From Treponema bryantii (GTDB lineage: Bacteria > Spirochaetota > Spirochaetia > Treponematales > Treponemataceae): DNA of 64,000 bases. The notes beneath the pieces were generated by a model. The model had not been told where the DNA came from, ran no database searches, and worked only from the letters and a program-made list of their open reading frames with translations. The number at the start of each line of letters is the position of its first letter. Positions within the stretch are counted from its first letter, which is position 1. Made by a program: the position numbers and the translations under genes. The stretch is from positions 62,001 through 126,000 of the forward strand of contig NZ_FORI01000003.1 in the NCBI RefSeq assembly GCF_900113965.1, given 5' to 3'. Positions 7,919 through 15,128 of the stretch are shown piece after piece.

Positions 7919-9676
7919 TTATTCGTTATTTGGAATTGCGAGACAAGGTATTGAACTTGGTATAGGTCCCTGAAGCCATTCATTGTTCATCCAATAATAT
8001 CCCTCAGCCACTTCTTTCTGAAATCTTGAATATCCAGATCCGCTTAGAAGAAGGACATCCTTCATTTTGCTAGAAAAATCATATTCAACATCTTTTACCC
8101 CTTCTATTATAAAATGATCAAGGTCTACTACAACCATTCTGTTTTTATTTTTATAAGCCCAGGTTCCATCTGCTGCTGTATAGAAGGCAATTCCATTATC
8201 TGCAATTACAAGCTTTTTAGGTTTAACTGCAATTATTCTTTGAGGCCCACAAAAGCTTTTATCTGTTTTTTTATCATTAACAATTTGTGTCTGTTCCATA
8301 TTAAGAAGATCATTCAAATATTCAAAATATTCTCCGTTAAAATAATTTTTATCAAGAACAACTGGTTTACTTTTTGTTGCATCCTCATAAATAATAGTTG
8401 GATGGGGTCCACCATCCCACCAGGATTGTCCTAATACAAACTTATCAGATGAAGTTTGAGAAAAATCAAATTTTACAAGGGCATTAGAATCGTATGCCCA
8501 GCCACATCTCTCTAGAGTTCCATCAGAAACTTTTATTCTGGCGATTCCTCCCTGACACAAAAGATTTGGTATTTCTCCATCAGGATTAATCATCTTTTCG
8601 TTATATAATAAATAAATATAACCATCCTGATAAATCATATCTGCAAAATTACCATATGAAACTGGACTATCAGACTCGAATTTCGGAAAAACAGGATTTT
8701 CAGAATAAAATATTTTAGATAAAGAACCATTCTCATATTTAGCCAGTGTATTGTGATTGCCTTCAGCATTATCACCACTTGCATATACATATATAATACC
8801 ATCATGCACAGTCACAGATCTTATGATAAAATATCCCCATTCATATAGTCCATTAAAATATTCAGAACAATCAAATGAAATTGGATCTTCAGTTGATGGC
8901 CATTCTTCTGTTGAAGAAGTAAATTCAGGGTATTTATAAAGTTTAACCAGTGTATCTGAATAATCACTATTAAAATTATATGTATATAAATCATTTGTTA
9001 CGGGATCTATAATAATTCCATATTGATTACACATCTCTTCTTTATAAACGTAATAATTCTTACCTTCACATCCAGGCTTGTCTGTTACGATAGTTAATTC
9101 TGTTGTTCCTGTACTTGTAACAACAAAAACATTTTCATCGGAATCAAAAGCAAATTGATTTGTATTCGAATTGGCAGCAATAACATTTCCATTACGTGTA
9201 ATATTGTAATTGTAACCATCATCTGTAACAGAAAAAAGAACAGGTGAATAATCAGGGAACACATATGGAACTTCCTCACCATTCAATGAAAATCTAACAG
9301 TTACAGAATTGCTTCCATCTCTGATTATAAAAGGCTCACTTGAACCAGTTGAAATAAGGTCTGAACCAGAATACAACCAGGCTTCAACCTTTGCAGTTTC
9401 ACCAACAGTAAGATTTGAGAAAGAAATTTTTGTGGTATTTTGATCATTTGAAAGATTTACTGTCTGCTCCTGAATATCACTTTCTGCGGTAAACTTTACT
9501 GTAATTGAATAATAAGATTGAGAATCGGTGCCTGCATCGCGGGCAGTAAAACGTGACACAGAATGGTTTGAAATTACAAAGGAAACTTCACCTGTTTTTT
9601 TTATTCCAGATGAACAGGAAACATAAAGAAAAGAAAGCAAAAGGGAGGCTGCAAACATATAGAAGAACTTTTTCAT
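7919..9676 (-). CDS. Lipoprotein, probably beta-propeller-like, unknown function
   Basis: This 585-residue secreted lipoprotein has a signal peptide ending in the lipobox FLYVSC with the lipidated Cys about residue 21. After it comes an Ig-like beta domain (about 30-135, Ser/Thr-rich), then a region with repeated short blocks such as YGIIIDPVTNDLYTYN, SVTVHDGIIYVYASG and DMIYQDGYIYLLYNE that look like beta-propeller blades. No enzymatic motif is seen. It begins the lipoprotein - glycosyltransferase - purC run, with a strong promoter and GAGAGGTG before its ATG. Probably outer-membrane or periplasmic. The lipoprotein call is strong; the fold is inferred. Confidence 0.8.
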   Translation of the reverse strand: MKKFFYMFAASLLLSFLYVSCSSGIKKTGEVSFVISNHSVSRFTARDAGTDSQSYYSITVKFTAESDIQEQTVNLSNDQNTTKISFSNLTVGETAKVEAWLYSGSDLISTGSSEPFIIRDGSNSVTVRFSLNGEEVPYVFPDYSPVLFSVTDDGYNYNITRNGNVIAANSNTNQFAFDSDENVFVVTSTGTTELTIVTDKPGCEGKNYYVYKEEMCNQYGIIIDPVTNDLYTYNFNSDYSDTLVKLYKYPEFTSSTEEWPSTEDPISFDCSEYFNGLYEWGYFIIRSVTVHDGIIYVYASGDNAEGNHNTLAKYENGSLSKIFYSENPVFPKFESDSPVSYGNFADMIYQDGYIYLLYNEKMINPDGEIPNLLCQGGIARIKVSDGTLERCGWAYDSNALVKFDFSQTSSDKFVLGQSWWDGGPHPTIIYEDATKSKPVVLDKNYFNGEYFEYLNDLLNMEQTQIVNDKKTDKSFCGPQRIIAVKPKKLVIADNGIAFYTAADGTWAYKNKNRMVVVDLDHFIIEGVKDVEYDFSSKMKDVLLLSGSGYSRFQKEVAEGYYWMNNEWLQGPIPSSIPCLAIPNNE

Positions 9677-9710
9677 TTTTTCACCTCTCGAAAAATGAAT
9701 TCTACTAAAT

Positions 9711-9740
9711 ATTATAAACGCCCTTTTGCATTTGTGTCAA
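9711..9740 (-). promoter_or_regulatory. Promoter of the lipoprotein-glycosyltransferase-purC run
   Basis: On the minus strand, TTGACA (9740-9735), an 18-bp spacer and TATAAT (9716-9711) lie 35 bp before the ATG, giving a normal leader with GAGAGGTG. It begins 3 bp after the murI stop, so murI transcripts may read into it. Confidence 0.8.
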
Positions 9741-9742
9741 AG

Positions 9743-10534
9743 TTAAATGATGCCTGAGAATTTTATATTGAATTTATTACATAGAGTGTCGTACTGTTTT
9801 TTTTCATCTGAATCAGCATTGCCAGTGATGTATAAGGTTGGGAAAGAAACCTCTTGTGTACTTTCAGAGGGCTGCAAGATTTCAAGGGCATGGCGTACAA
9901 CACCATCAACGGAATCGACAACTTTAATGTCTGGAGCACAGGCTTCGTTGAAAACGTCTGTGAAATTCAAAAAGTGGGTACAGCCTAAAATTACGGCGTC
10001 ACAATCTTGCTGGCGGAAGAAATCTATTGCAGGCTTAATGGCATTGAGGCATTCAGCTCGACTGGCGGTAAAGGCGTTATGTTCAATATAGGATACAAGC
10101 TGGCCGTCGCCACGGGTAACAAGGACGCAGTCACTGGCAAATTTATTTTTGAGTTCAATGTTATAGGGATTTTCGCAGGTAGCCTTTGTGGCAAGAAGAC
10201 CTATGCGGCGTTTTTTAGAAAGACTTGCCGCAAGCTTAATTGCAGGAACTGTTCCCACAAAGTTCACCGAAGGAAAATCTGTACGTAAAGTATCAAGAGC
10301 ATTTACGCTCATTGTATTACAGGCAAGAACAATTACCTTTGGAGCAAACTTTGAGATGATTTTTCCAACAAGGTCAGTAACACATTTTACTACCTGCTCG
10401 TGGGTCTTTTCTCCGTATGGAAAGTTTGCAGTATCAGCTACATATACGCAGGAAGCATCCGGCTTCTTTTCAAGAAGCTTCATCATATATGGAATACCAC
10501 CCACGCCAGAATCTATAAATACAAAGTCAGTCAT
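9743..10534 (-). CDS. murI: Glutamate racemase
   Basis: MurI interconverts L- and D-glutamate to supply D-Glu for peptidoglycan. The 263 residues carry FIDSGVGGIPYM (about 6-17), NFPYGEK, the first catalytic cysteine in VLACNTMS (about 72-79) and the second in LGCTHF (about residue 180), both intact. Length is normal. It follows the zinc-ribbon gene by 11 bp on the same strand and is probably cotranscribed with it. Other wall-precursor genes, murE and ddl, are 33 kb away in this window. Confidence 0.96.
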   Translation of the reverse strand: MTDFVFIDSGVGGIPYMMKLLEKKPDASCVYVADTANFPYGEKTHEQVVKCVTDLVGKIISKFAPKVIVLACNTMSVNALDTLRTDFPSVNFVGTVPAIKLAASLSKKRRIGLLATKATCENPYNIELKNKFASDCVLVTRGDGQLVSYIEHNAFTASRAECLNAIKPAIDFFRQQDCDAVILGCTHFLNFTDVFNEACAPDIKVVDSVDGVVRHALEILQPSESTQEVSFPTLYITGNADSDEKKQYDTLCNKFNIKFSGII

Positions 10535-10545
10535 TTTTTGTCTTC

Positions 10546-10836
10546 TTAATTAAATAACGCATTAAACGCATCGCGTGCAGCATCTGCTTTTGATTTACCG
10601 GAAACGTCCCCGCCACCTGCCGCAATTTTAGGGTTAGGACGGAAATAATCGCAGAAGTTTCCGCGTTCTTTATCACTTACAAATTCTGCGGAAGTCTCGC
10701 GGCAATCATTATGAGCCCCACTTTCATAAAACTCACATGCCTTGCAGACATGTAAATCAGCATGACACAAAGGACATTCATCCCCACGCACTGGTTTTAC
10801 AATATTAGTTTCTTTATGGCATTTCCAGCAAATCAT
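10546..10836 (-). CDS. Small zinc-ribbon protein, unknown function
   Basis: A 96-residue protein rich in cysteine. CxxC pairs at C3/C6, C21/C24 and C31/C34, plus C45 and C62, suggest one or two zinc ribbons in the first 65 residues, followed by a Gly/Lys/Ala-rich tail. I recognise no specific family. It precedes murI with an 11-bp gap. The start codon has no Shine-Dalgarno sequence but lies 6 bases after TACTAT, a possible -10 box, so a leaderless mRNA is predicted. It is divergent from the pentapeptide gene. Confidence 0.75.
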   Translation of the reverse strand: MICWKCHKETNIVKPVRGDECPLCHADLHVCKACEFYESGAHNDCRETSAEFVSDKERGNFCDYFRPNPKIAAGGGDVSGKSKADAARDAFNALFN

Positions 10837-10842
10837 AAATAT

Positions 10843-10875
10843 ATAGTATCATTTTTTAACACTTTCTACTATAAT
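10843..10875. promoter_or_regulatory. Divergent -10 boxes, each 6 bases from a start codon
   Basis: TACTAT on the minus strand (10848-10843) is 6 bases before the ATG at 10836; TATAAT on the plus strand (10870-10875) is 6 bases before the ATG at 10882. Neither gene has a Shine-Dalgarno sequence. The -35 regions are weak. Both are predicted to start transcription at the A of ATG. Confidence 0.5.
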
Positions 10876-10881
10876 AAAATT

Positions 10882-11562
10882 ATGTTCACGCAGAATAAGT
10901 GCCTCGTACATTACTGCCGCAATCTCGCAATTTCCACCTTTGATGATGATGGAAATATTACCGACGGGAAAAACTATTGTCTGGATCATATTCCTGACCC
11001 CGGAAAATTTAAGGCAGATATTTATAAATACATTGCAGAACACGATAAAATAATCGGGCTGAATGTATCAGGTCTCTTATTTTCTAATATTGATCTTTCA
11101 AATAAAAAATTTTACGGCTGCACTTTTATCAACTGCACCTTCAATAATATCAGTTCAAGTAATCTTGTTTTCAGAATGTGTATTTTTGATTTTGCAATTT
11201 TCAATGACTGCAGTTTTATTAAAAGTAATTCCCTGTTTACAAGTTTTTCAGGAGCAACCTTTACTCATACGCTCTTTACTTCCAGCGATATTATTCAGAG
11301 CAACTTTAATGGAATTAAGGCATATCAGTCTTCTTTTGATGATTCAGACCTTTTCAATTCCCGCTTTATTGCCTCAACTCTCATAGACACTTCATTCAGA
11401 AACTGCAACCTCAAGAAATCACTTTTTTATGATTCAAAGCGTACAAACGTTTCGTTCAAGATGTCTAATACCCGAGAGGCTCTTTTTACACCGGAAGGAA
11501 AAAATCCTAGGGAATCAGATTTGGCTTTCGGTAATTCAATTGTTGATGGAGGCGGTGTATGA
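10882..11562 (+). CDS. Pentapeptide-repeat-like protein with N-terminal Cys/His motif
   Basis: A 226-residue protein. The N-terminal ~40 residues have C7, H10, C12 and a later CLDH that look like a small metal-binding knuckle. Residues ~60-195 consist of runs such as CTFINCTFNNIS, CIFDFAIFNDCSF and SLFTSFSGATF, with Phe/Leu every fifth position, which predict a right-handed quadrilateral beta-helix. Such folds serve as protein-binding or DNA-mimic surfaces; no specific role is visible. I start at the ATG at 10882 (6 bases after TATAAT) rather than upstream in-frame codons that overlap the divergent gene. Its stop overlaps the next start (ATGA). Confidence 0.75.
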   Translation: MFTQNKCLVHYCRNLAISTFDDDGNITDGKNYCLDHIPDPGKFKADIYKYIAEHDKIIGLNVSGLLFSNIDLSNKKFYGCTFINCTFNNISSSNLVFRMCIFDFAIFNDCSFIKSNSLFTSFSGATFTHTLFTSSDIIQSNFNGIKAYQSSFDDSDLFNSRFIASTLIDTSFRNCNLKKSLFYDSKRTNVSFKMSNTREALFTPEGKNPRESDLAFGNSIVDGGGV

Positions 11563-12158
11563 AAGTCTACTTCCATCTGAACCTCGGCGGTTTTTCAAAC
11601 TGCTATATCGTAGTAAACGAAAAGACCTCAGAGGCAATCATAATAGACCCTGGTAAAATTACAGAAGAAATAATTTCACGTATTGAAGATAATCACCTAA
11701 AGCTTGTTGCTGTTTTGATTACCCACAACCACGGTTCACATGCCGGTGGACTTCATACTCTCAGAAAAATTTATTCTCCAAAAATTCTTGCTGCCGACTG
11801 GGAAGTTGCTGGTGAAGAAACAACTGTAATTTCTGGAGACGGAACTCTTCGTCTTGCTAAGATGATTGTTCGTTATATGTCAGTTCCAGGACACACTTCT
11901 GATTCTGTTGTTTATCAGATTGGTAATATTCTTTTTACAGGTGATATTCTTTCTGCCGGAGAAATTGGAAGTACAAACTCAAGTTATTCTGAATATATCT
12001 TAAAATCTAATATTGAAAAGAAGATTTTTTCTCAGCAGGATAATGTTATTCTTATGCCGGGTCACGGACCTCCAACAACTCTTGGAGCAGTAAAGGCCTT
12101 TACTGCAGACTTCCAGAAAATGATCCAAAGTCCGCAGAATGATCGTGTAAGAAACTAG
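11559..12158 (+). CDS. Metallo-beta-lactamase-fold hydrolase (glyoxalase II-like) with altered metal motif
   Basis: A 199-residue compact MBL-fold protein like the short glyoxalase II/YcbL group. The metal motif is H56-N-H58-G-S60-H61 where HxHxDH is usual, so the conserved Asp ligand is Ser. Other ligands are in place: H112 in PGHTSDS, D129 in FTGDILSAG and H169 in MPGHGPPT. Loss of Asp should weaken the second metal site; activity may persist with one metal or be changed. The start overlaps the stop of the pentapeptide gene by 4 bp (ATGA), indicating coupled translation and perhaps joint function. Confidence 0.88.
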   Translation: MKVYFHLNLGGFSNCYIVVNEKTSEAIIIDPGKITEEIISRIEDNHLKLVAVLITHNHGSHAGGLHTLRKIYSPKILAADWEVAGEETTVISGDGTLRLAKMIVRYMSVPGHTSDSVVYQIGNILFTGDILSAGEIGSTNSSYSEYILKSNIEKKIFSQQDNVILMPGHGPPTTLGAVKAFTADFQKMIQSPQNDRVRN

Positions 12159-12213
12159 CCGGTGGTTGAGCCTGCGGTCCCTGAGCCTGGTCGAAGGGTC
12201 GAAACTACCGGCT
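12157..12213. repeat. Palindromic repeat, family B, copy 2
   Basis: Arms AGCCGGT (12157-12163) and ACCGGCT (12207-12213) enclose GGTTGAGCCTG and CCTGAGCCTGGTCGAAGG. It spans both convergent stop codons and probably ends transcripts from both sides. Confidence 0.75.
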
Positions 12214-14049
12214 TACCAATGCAATATTTCCGCACACAATTCCGTATTTGTCATATACAAAATCATTGAGGGCATTTGCGGCGTCTTCGAAACCACGACC
12301 TTCAGTCTTTCTTACATAGGCTGCAAGGTTTGGTGTATAGTTGATTACAGTTCCACGGTTAGCAAGATGCACAAAATAATTTGCAACTTCCGAAAGTCTC
12401 TGCTGCATTATGTATGCCATAAACTCATTATGCATAAGATATTCATCATTAACATCATATCCAAGTGAAGGCTGAGACTTAAAATAATCAATAAGGAAGT
12501 CCCGGGAATCCGGATCAAAAGTATAATAAACTGCCGAAACAAAATTACGGAATTCTGCATCGCGGAAGAAGATTGTATGCCAGCCTTCATGAGCAAGAAG
12601 ATTTGTTCGGCTCCAGCCAGGTGTCTCGCGGGAAATTGAAACAAGCCCTCCCTCATTTGCCTTTACATACATACCATCACTTTCAAGAAGTTTATTATGA
12701 ATGAGAATTCTTTTAAGCAGCTCCTCTTCTTCGTTCAACGGGAAGTTCAGTTCTGTTGCCTTGTTGAAAAAGCGTGCCATACTTTCTGCACTGTAATCGT
12801 GAGCGTTGTAGCCGTGCATATCGCCGAGTTCTTCATTAGTAAGCAGCCGGCCCTTATACCCCTGCTTCTCAACAAAGAAAGCAAGACGTCGGAAAAGTTT
12901 ATCCTGAACTTCATAGTTTCTTGTATCAAAGAAAAGAATCTGCGGGAAGCGGTCCCATTCGTAAAGCTCGTAGTCGGCGGTGCGCCACTGAGAAGTTTTA
13001 TAGTTGAGGATAAGGCCTGGATCGGTGCGGACAGGCTCTAAGACCTCGGCTCCGGCAGCCTTTGTACCGCGCATAATTAAAGACTCAACACACTCAGCAT
13101 TATCTGTAAATTCTACACGTGAGAATGGAGTATTCAAAGCAGCTGTTGGAATAATGAGTTCGTTTGCTGCAGTTACATTATTCAGATAAAGTTTTTCTCC
13201 GCCAACATTCATCTGAATTCTTACAGCATGTTCTCTTGTAGTTTTATTTTCCTGATTCTCAGAAAGCATAACTCTGTATTCCGGCATAGACTGCATCATA
13301 TTACTCTGAACAGGGAATACCATTGAACTGCCAGAAAAATCAAAAGTCTTACTCTTAAAATCAAGTATTCCGCCGTTGCAGGCAAAACCAGCAAATGGAA
13401 TTTCAGATCTGAAATCAAAACCAATTTCTGCAGGTACTACAATTGCGGCAAGAACCCTGCAGCGAAGAGTTGAATAAACATAAAATCCTTCTGGAATATA
13501 TTTTTCAATATTGTCATTTTTCTGAACGGCAAATGAAATATCAAAAACAGTTGGCGCATTCTTTTCATCTGCCTGAACCTGAATACGTCTTGTATCCGGA
13601 TATTTTTTCTTTATGAACTTACCGTCAATTGTAAAATCATCTCCGCTTAAAAAACCATAACGCAAAACAGCATTTGCATCAGAAGCAAGAAGTTCCTTCT
13701 GTTTTTTTGTAGGCATCATCTGAAAGCATACTGTTAATGAAACTGAGCCCTGATCTTTATATACCTTCGAAAAATATTCTTTCTGAGCTTTTGTAAATTT
13801 AAAGTTTGCATATTCGTTATTTACAGTGCCCTTTGAAGCTGCTGAATCAAGTGCATAAAGAGAGGTCATTTCACCTCTTGGACCTAGAATATGTACTGCT
13901 GATTTATTTTTATTTGCTATAAGAACAATTCCTGCAGCTATATCAAGAATAAGAAAAATTACAACTGCAGCAACTAAGATTTTCTGTGATTTACTAAGTG
14001 AAGAAAGTTTATCTAACTTTAATTTTTTTGTAAGCTCCGGTAATTTCAT
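12205..14049 (-). CDS. Membrane-anchored putative zinc peptidase (HExxH), unknown family
   Basis: This 614-residue protein has a short cytoplasmic N-terminus, one membrane helix (about residues 23-46, KILVAAVVIFLILDIAAG) and a large extracytoplasmic part. Near the C-terminus, LLAHEGWHTIFF supplies an HExxH motif (H487, E488, H491), and 50 residues later HNEFMAY places Glu542 where a gluzincin third ligand could be. The remainder is beta-rich and unrecognised. I did not recognise the family, so peptidase activity is inferred from the motif geometry. ATG at 14049 is preferred: it lies 6 bases after TATAGT and the upstream in-frame codons overlap the promoter. Confidence 0.7.
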   Translation of the reverse strand: MKLPELTKKLKLDKLSSLSKSQKILVAAVVIFLILDIAAGIVLIANKNKSAVHILGPRGEMTSLYALDSAASKGTVNNEYANFKFTKAQKEYFSKVYKDQGSVSLTVCFQMMPTKKQKELLASDANAVLRYGFLSGDDFTIDGKFIKKKYPDTRRIQVQADEKNAPTVFDISFAVQKNDNIEKYIPEGFYVYSTLRCRVLAAIVVPAEIGFDFRSEIPFAGFACNGGILDFKSKTFDFSGSSMVFPVQSNMMQSMPEYRVMLSENQENKTTREHAVRIQMNVGGEKLYLNNVTAANELIIPTAALNTPFSRVEFTDNAECVESLIMRGTKAAGAEVLEPVRTDPGLILNYKTSQWRTADYELYEWDRFPQILFFDTRNYEVQDKLFRRLAFFVEKQGYKGRLLTNEELGDMHGYNAHDYSAESMARFFNKATELNFPLNEEEELLKRILIHNKLLESDGMYVKANEGGLVSISRETPGWSRTNLLAHEGWHTIFFRDAEFRNFVSAVYYTFDPDSRDFLIDYFKSQPSLGYDVNDEYLMHNEFMAYIMQQRLSEVANYFVHLANRGTVINYTPNLAAYVRKTEGRGFEDAANALNDFVYDKYGIVCGNIALVSR

Positions 14050-14055
14050 ATAAAA

Positions 14056-14086
14056 ACTATACCAAATATACAAAAAAAGTTATACT
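14056..14086. promoter_or_regulatory. Overlapping divergent promoters with leaderless geometry
   Basis: The 43-bp gap between two divergent ATGs contains TATAGT on the minus strand (14061-14056, 6 bases before ATG 14049) and TATACT on the plus strand (14081-14086, 6 bases before ATG 14093). There is no Shine-Dalgarno sequence on either side. The promoters must share or overlap their -35 zones. Confidence 0.55.
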
Positions 14087-14092
14087 CCCCGT

Positions 14093-14551
14093 ATGGCTGT
14101 GATAATTTTACATCCGACAGAAGAACTCAAACTCATAAAGCTTCAGAAAGAAATTATTTCAGAACTTTTTGAAGAAGGAAGAATTCTGTATGCTGTAAAA
14201 CCGCTATGGATAAAAATACATGATAATTTCGCTCCCGTTGACTCCGCTCAGGAAAGGAAAAATGAACTCAGTAAATACAATATTAGACAAGTAGAACTCG
14301 ATGATATAGAACTGTCAGAAAACTCTATCTTTATTCCAGTTACAATCACAACCGATACAGCAGCGTATAATTCCAAACTAACGTTAGTTAACCTGCATAG
14401 TGGCCGCCAGTTTACAAGCTTTGAAAGAGATAAGCTTAATAAAATAAAACAGCCGGTAAGACAATTAAAAGTCTTCCGGCTGGGTAATGAGAAGGAACTA
14501 GGTTCCAGCTCTAAATGTATTACGAAATCCAGGTGGATTAAAATTAAATAA
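14093..14551 (+). CDS. Hypothetical protein
   Basis: A 152-residue soluble protein with mixed alpha/beta character, beginning MAVIILHPTEELKLIKLQ and with a Lys/Arg-rich C-terminus (SKCITKSRWIKIK). No motif is recognised. I call it because it has a clean ATG 6 bases after TATACT, coding-like composition over its whole length and no competing frame. It is divergent from the HExxH protein and is followed by a REP-like element. Confidence 0.55.
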   Translation: MAVIILHPTEELKLIKLQKEIISELFEEGRILYAVKPLWIKIHDNFAPVDSAQERKNELSKYNIRQVELDDIELSENSIFIPVTITTDTAAYNSKLTLVNLHSGRQFTSFERDKLNKIKQPVRQLKVFRLGNEKELGSSSKCITKSRWIKIK

Positions 14552-14556
14552 TCATT

Positions 14557-14627
14557 CGTCATTGCGAGGAACGAAGTGACGAAGCAATCTATATCAAATG
14601 GATTGCTTCGCTGCGCTCGCAATGACG
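14557..14627. repeat. REP-like palindrome, family A, copy 2
   Basis: CGTCATTGCGAGGAACGAAG and the inverse GCTTCGCTGCGCTCGCAATG face each other around GCAATCTATATCAAATGGAT TGC. It lies between the convergent hypothetical gene and ilvH and could end both transcripts. Confidence 0.9.
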
Positions 14628-14633
14628 CTCATG

Positions 14634-15122
14634 CTACATCACTCCACTACCACGATCGAGTGAAGTTAAACCAGTACGTACATATTCAAGAATTCCATAA
14701 GGCTCGAGCAGTCGTAAAAGGCTTTCCACCTTCTCTTCACTTCCAGTAATTTCAATAATCACAGATTCAAGGCTTACATCAACAATGCGGGCCTTGTAAA
14801 TATCAGCAGTTTCAATAATTGTGCCGCGGTTGTTTGCCTCTGCCTTTACCTTAATCAAAGACATTTCACGCTGAACAGAAGAAGAAGCTTCGCACTTTTT
14901 AATTGCAATTACTTCTTCAAGCTTTGCAAGCTGCTTCTGAATCTGATCCAGAATATATTCATCGCCGGTAACAACAATTGTCATACGGCTCTGCTCAGGT
15001 TTGTTAGTTGCACAAACTGTGAGCGAGTCAATGTTATAACCGCGGCGGCTGAACAATCCAGAAACACGGCTGAGTACACCGGTTTTATTTTCTACTAATA
15101 CTGAAAGTACGTATTTTTCCAT
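14634..15122 (-). CDS. ilvH: Acetolactate synthase regulatory (small) subunit
   Basis: A 162-residue regulatory subunit of acetohydroxyacid synthase, which controls branched-chain amino acid synthesis by valine feedback. The N-terminal ACT domain is clear (LSVLVENKTGVLSRVSGLFS and RRGYNIDSL, residues ~5-35), and the C-terminal half (IVDVSLESVIIEITG to EPYGILEYVRTG) is typical of the family. The start is 6 bp after the thrA stop with GGAG upstream, so it is in an operon with thrA. The catalytic subunit is not in the window. Pairing with thrA fits the threonine-to-isoleucine route. Confidence 0.95.
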   Translation of the reverse strand: MEKYVLSVLVENKTGVLSRVSGLFSRRGYNIDSLTVCATNKPEQSRMTIVVTGDEYILDQIQKQLAKLEEVIAIKKCEASSSVQREMSLIKVKAEANNRGTIIETADIYKARIVDVSLESVIIEITGSEEKVESLLRLLEPYGILEYVRTGLTSLDRGSGVM

Positions 15123-15128
15123 ATTACA

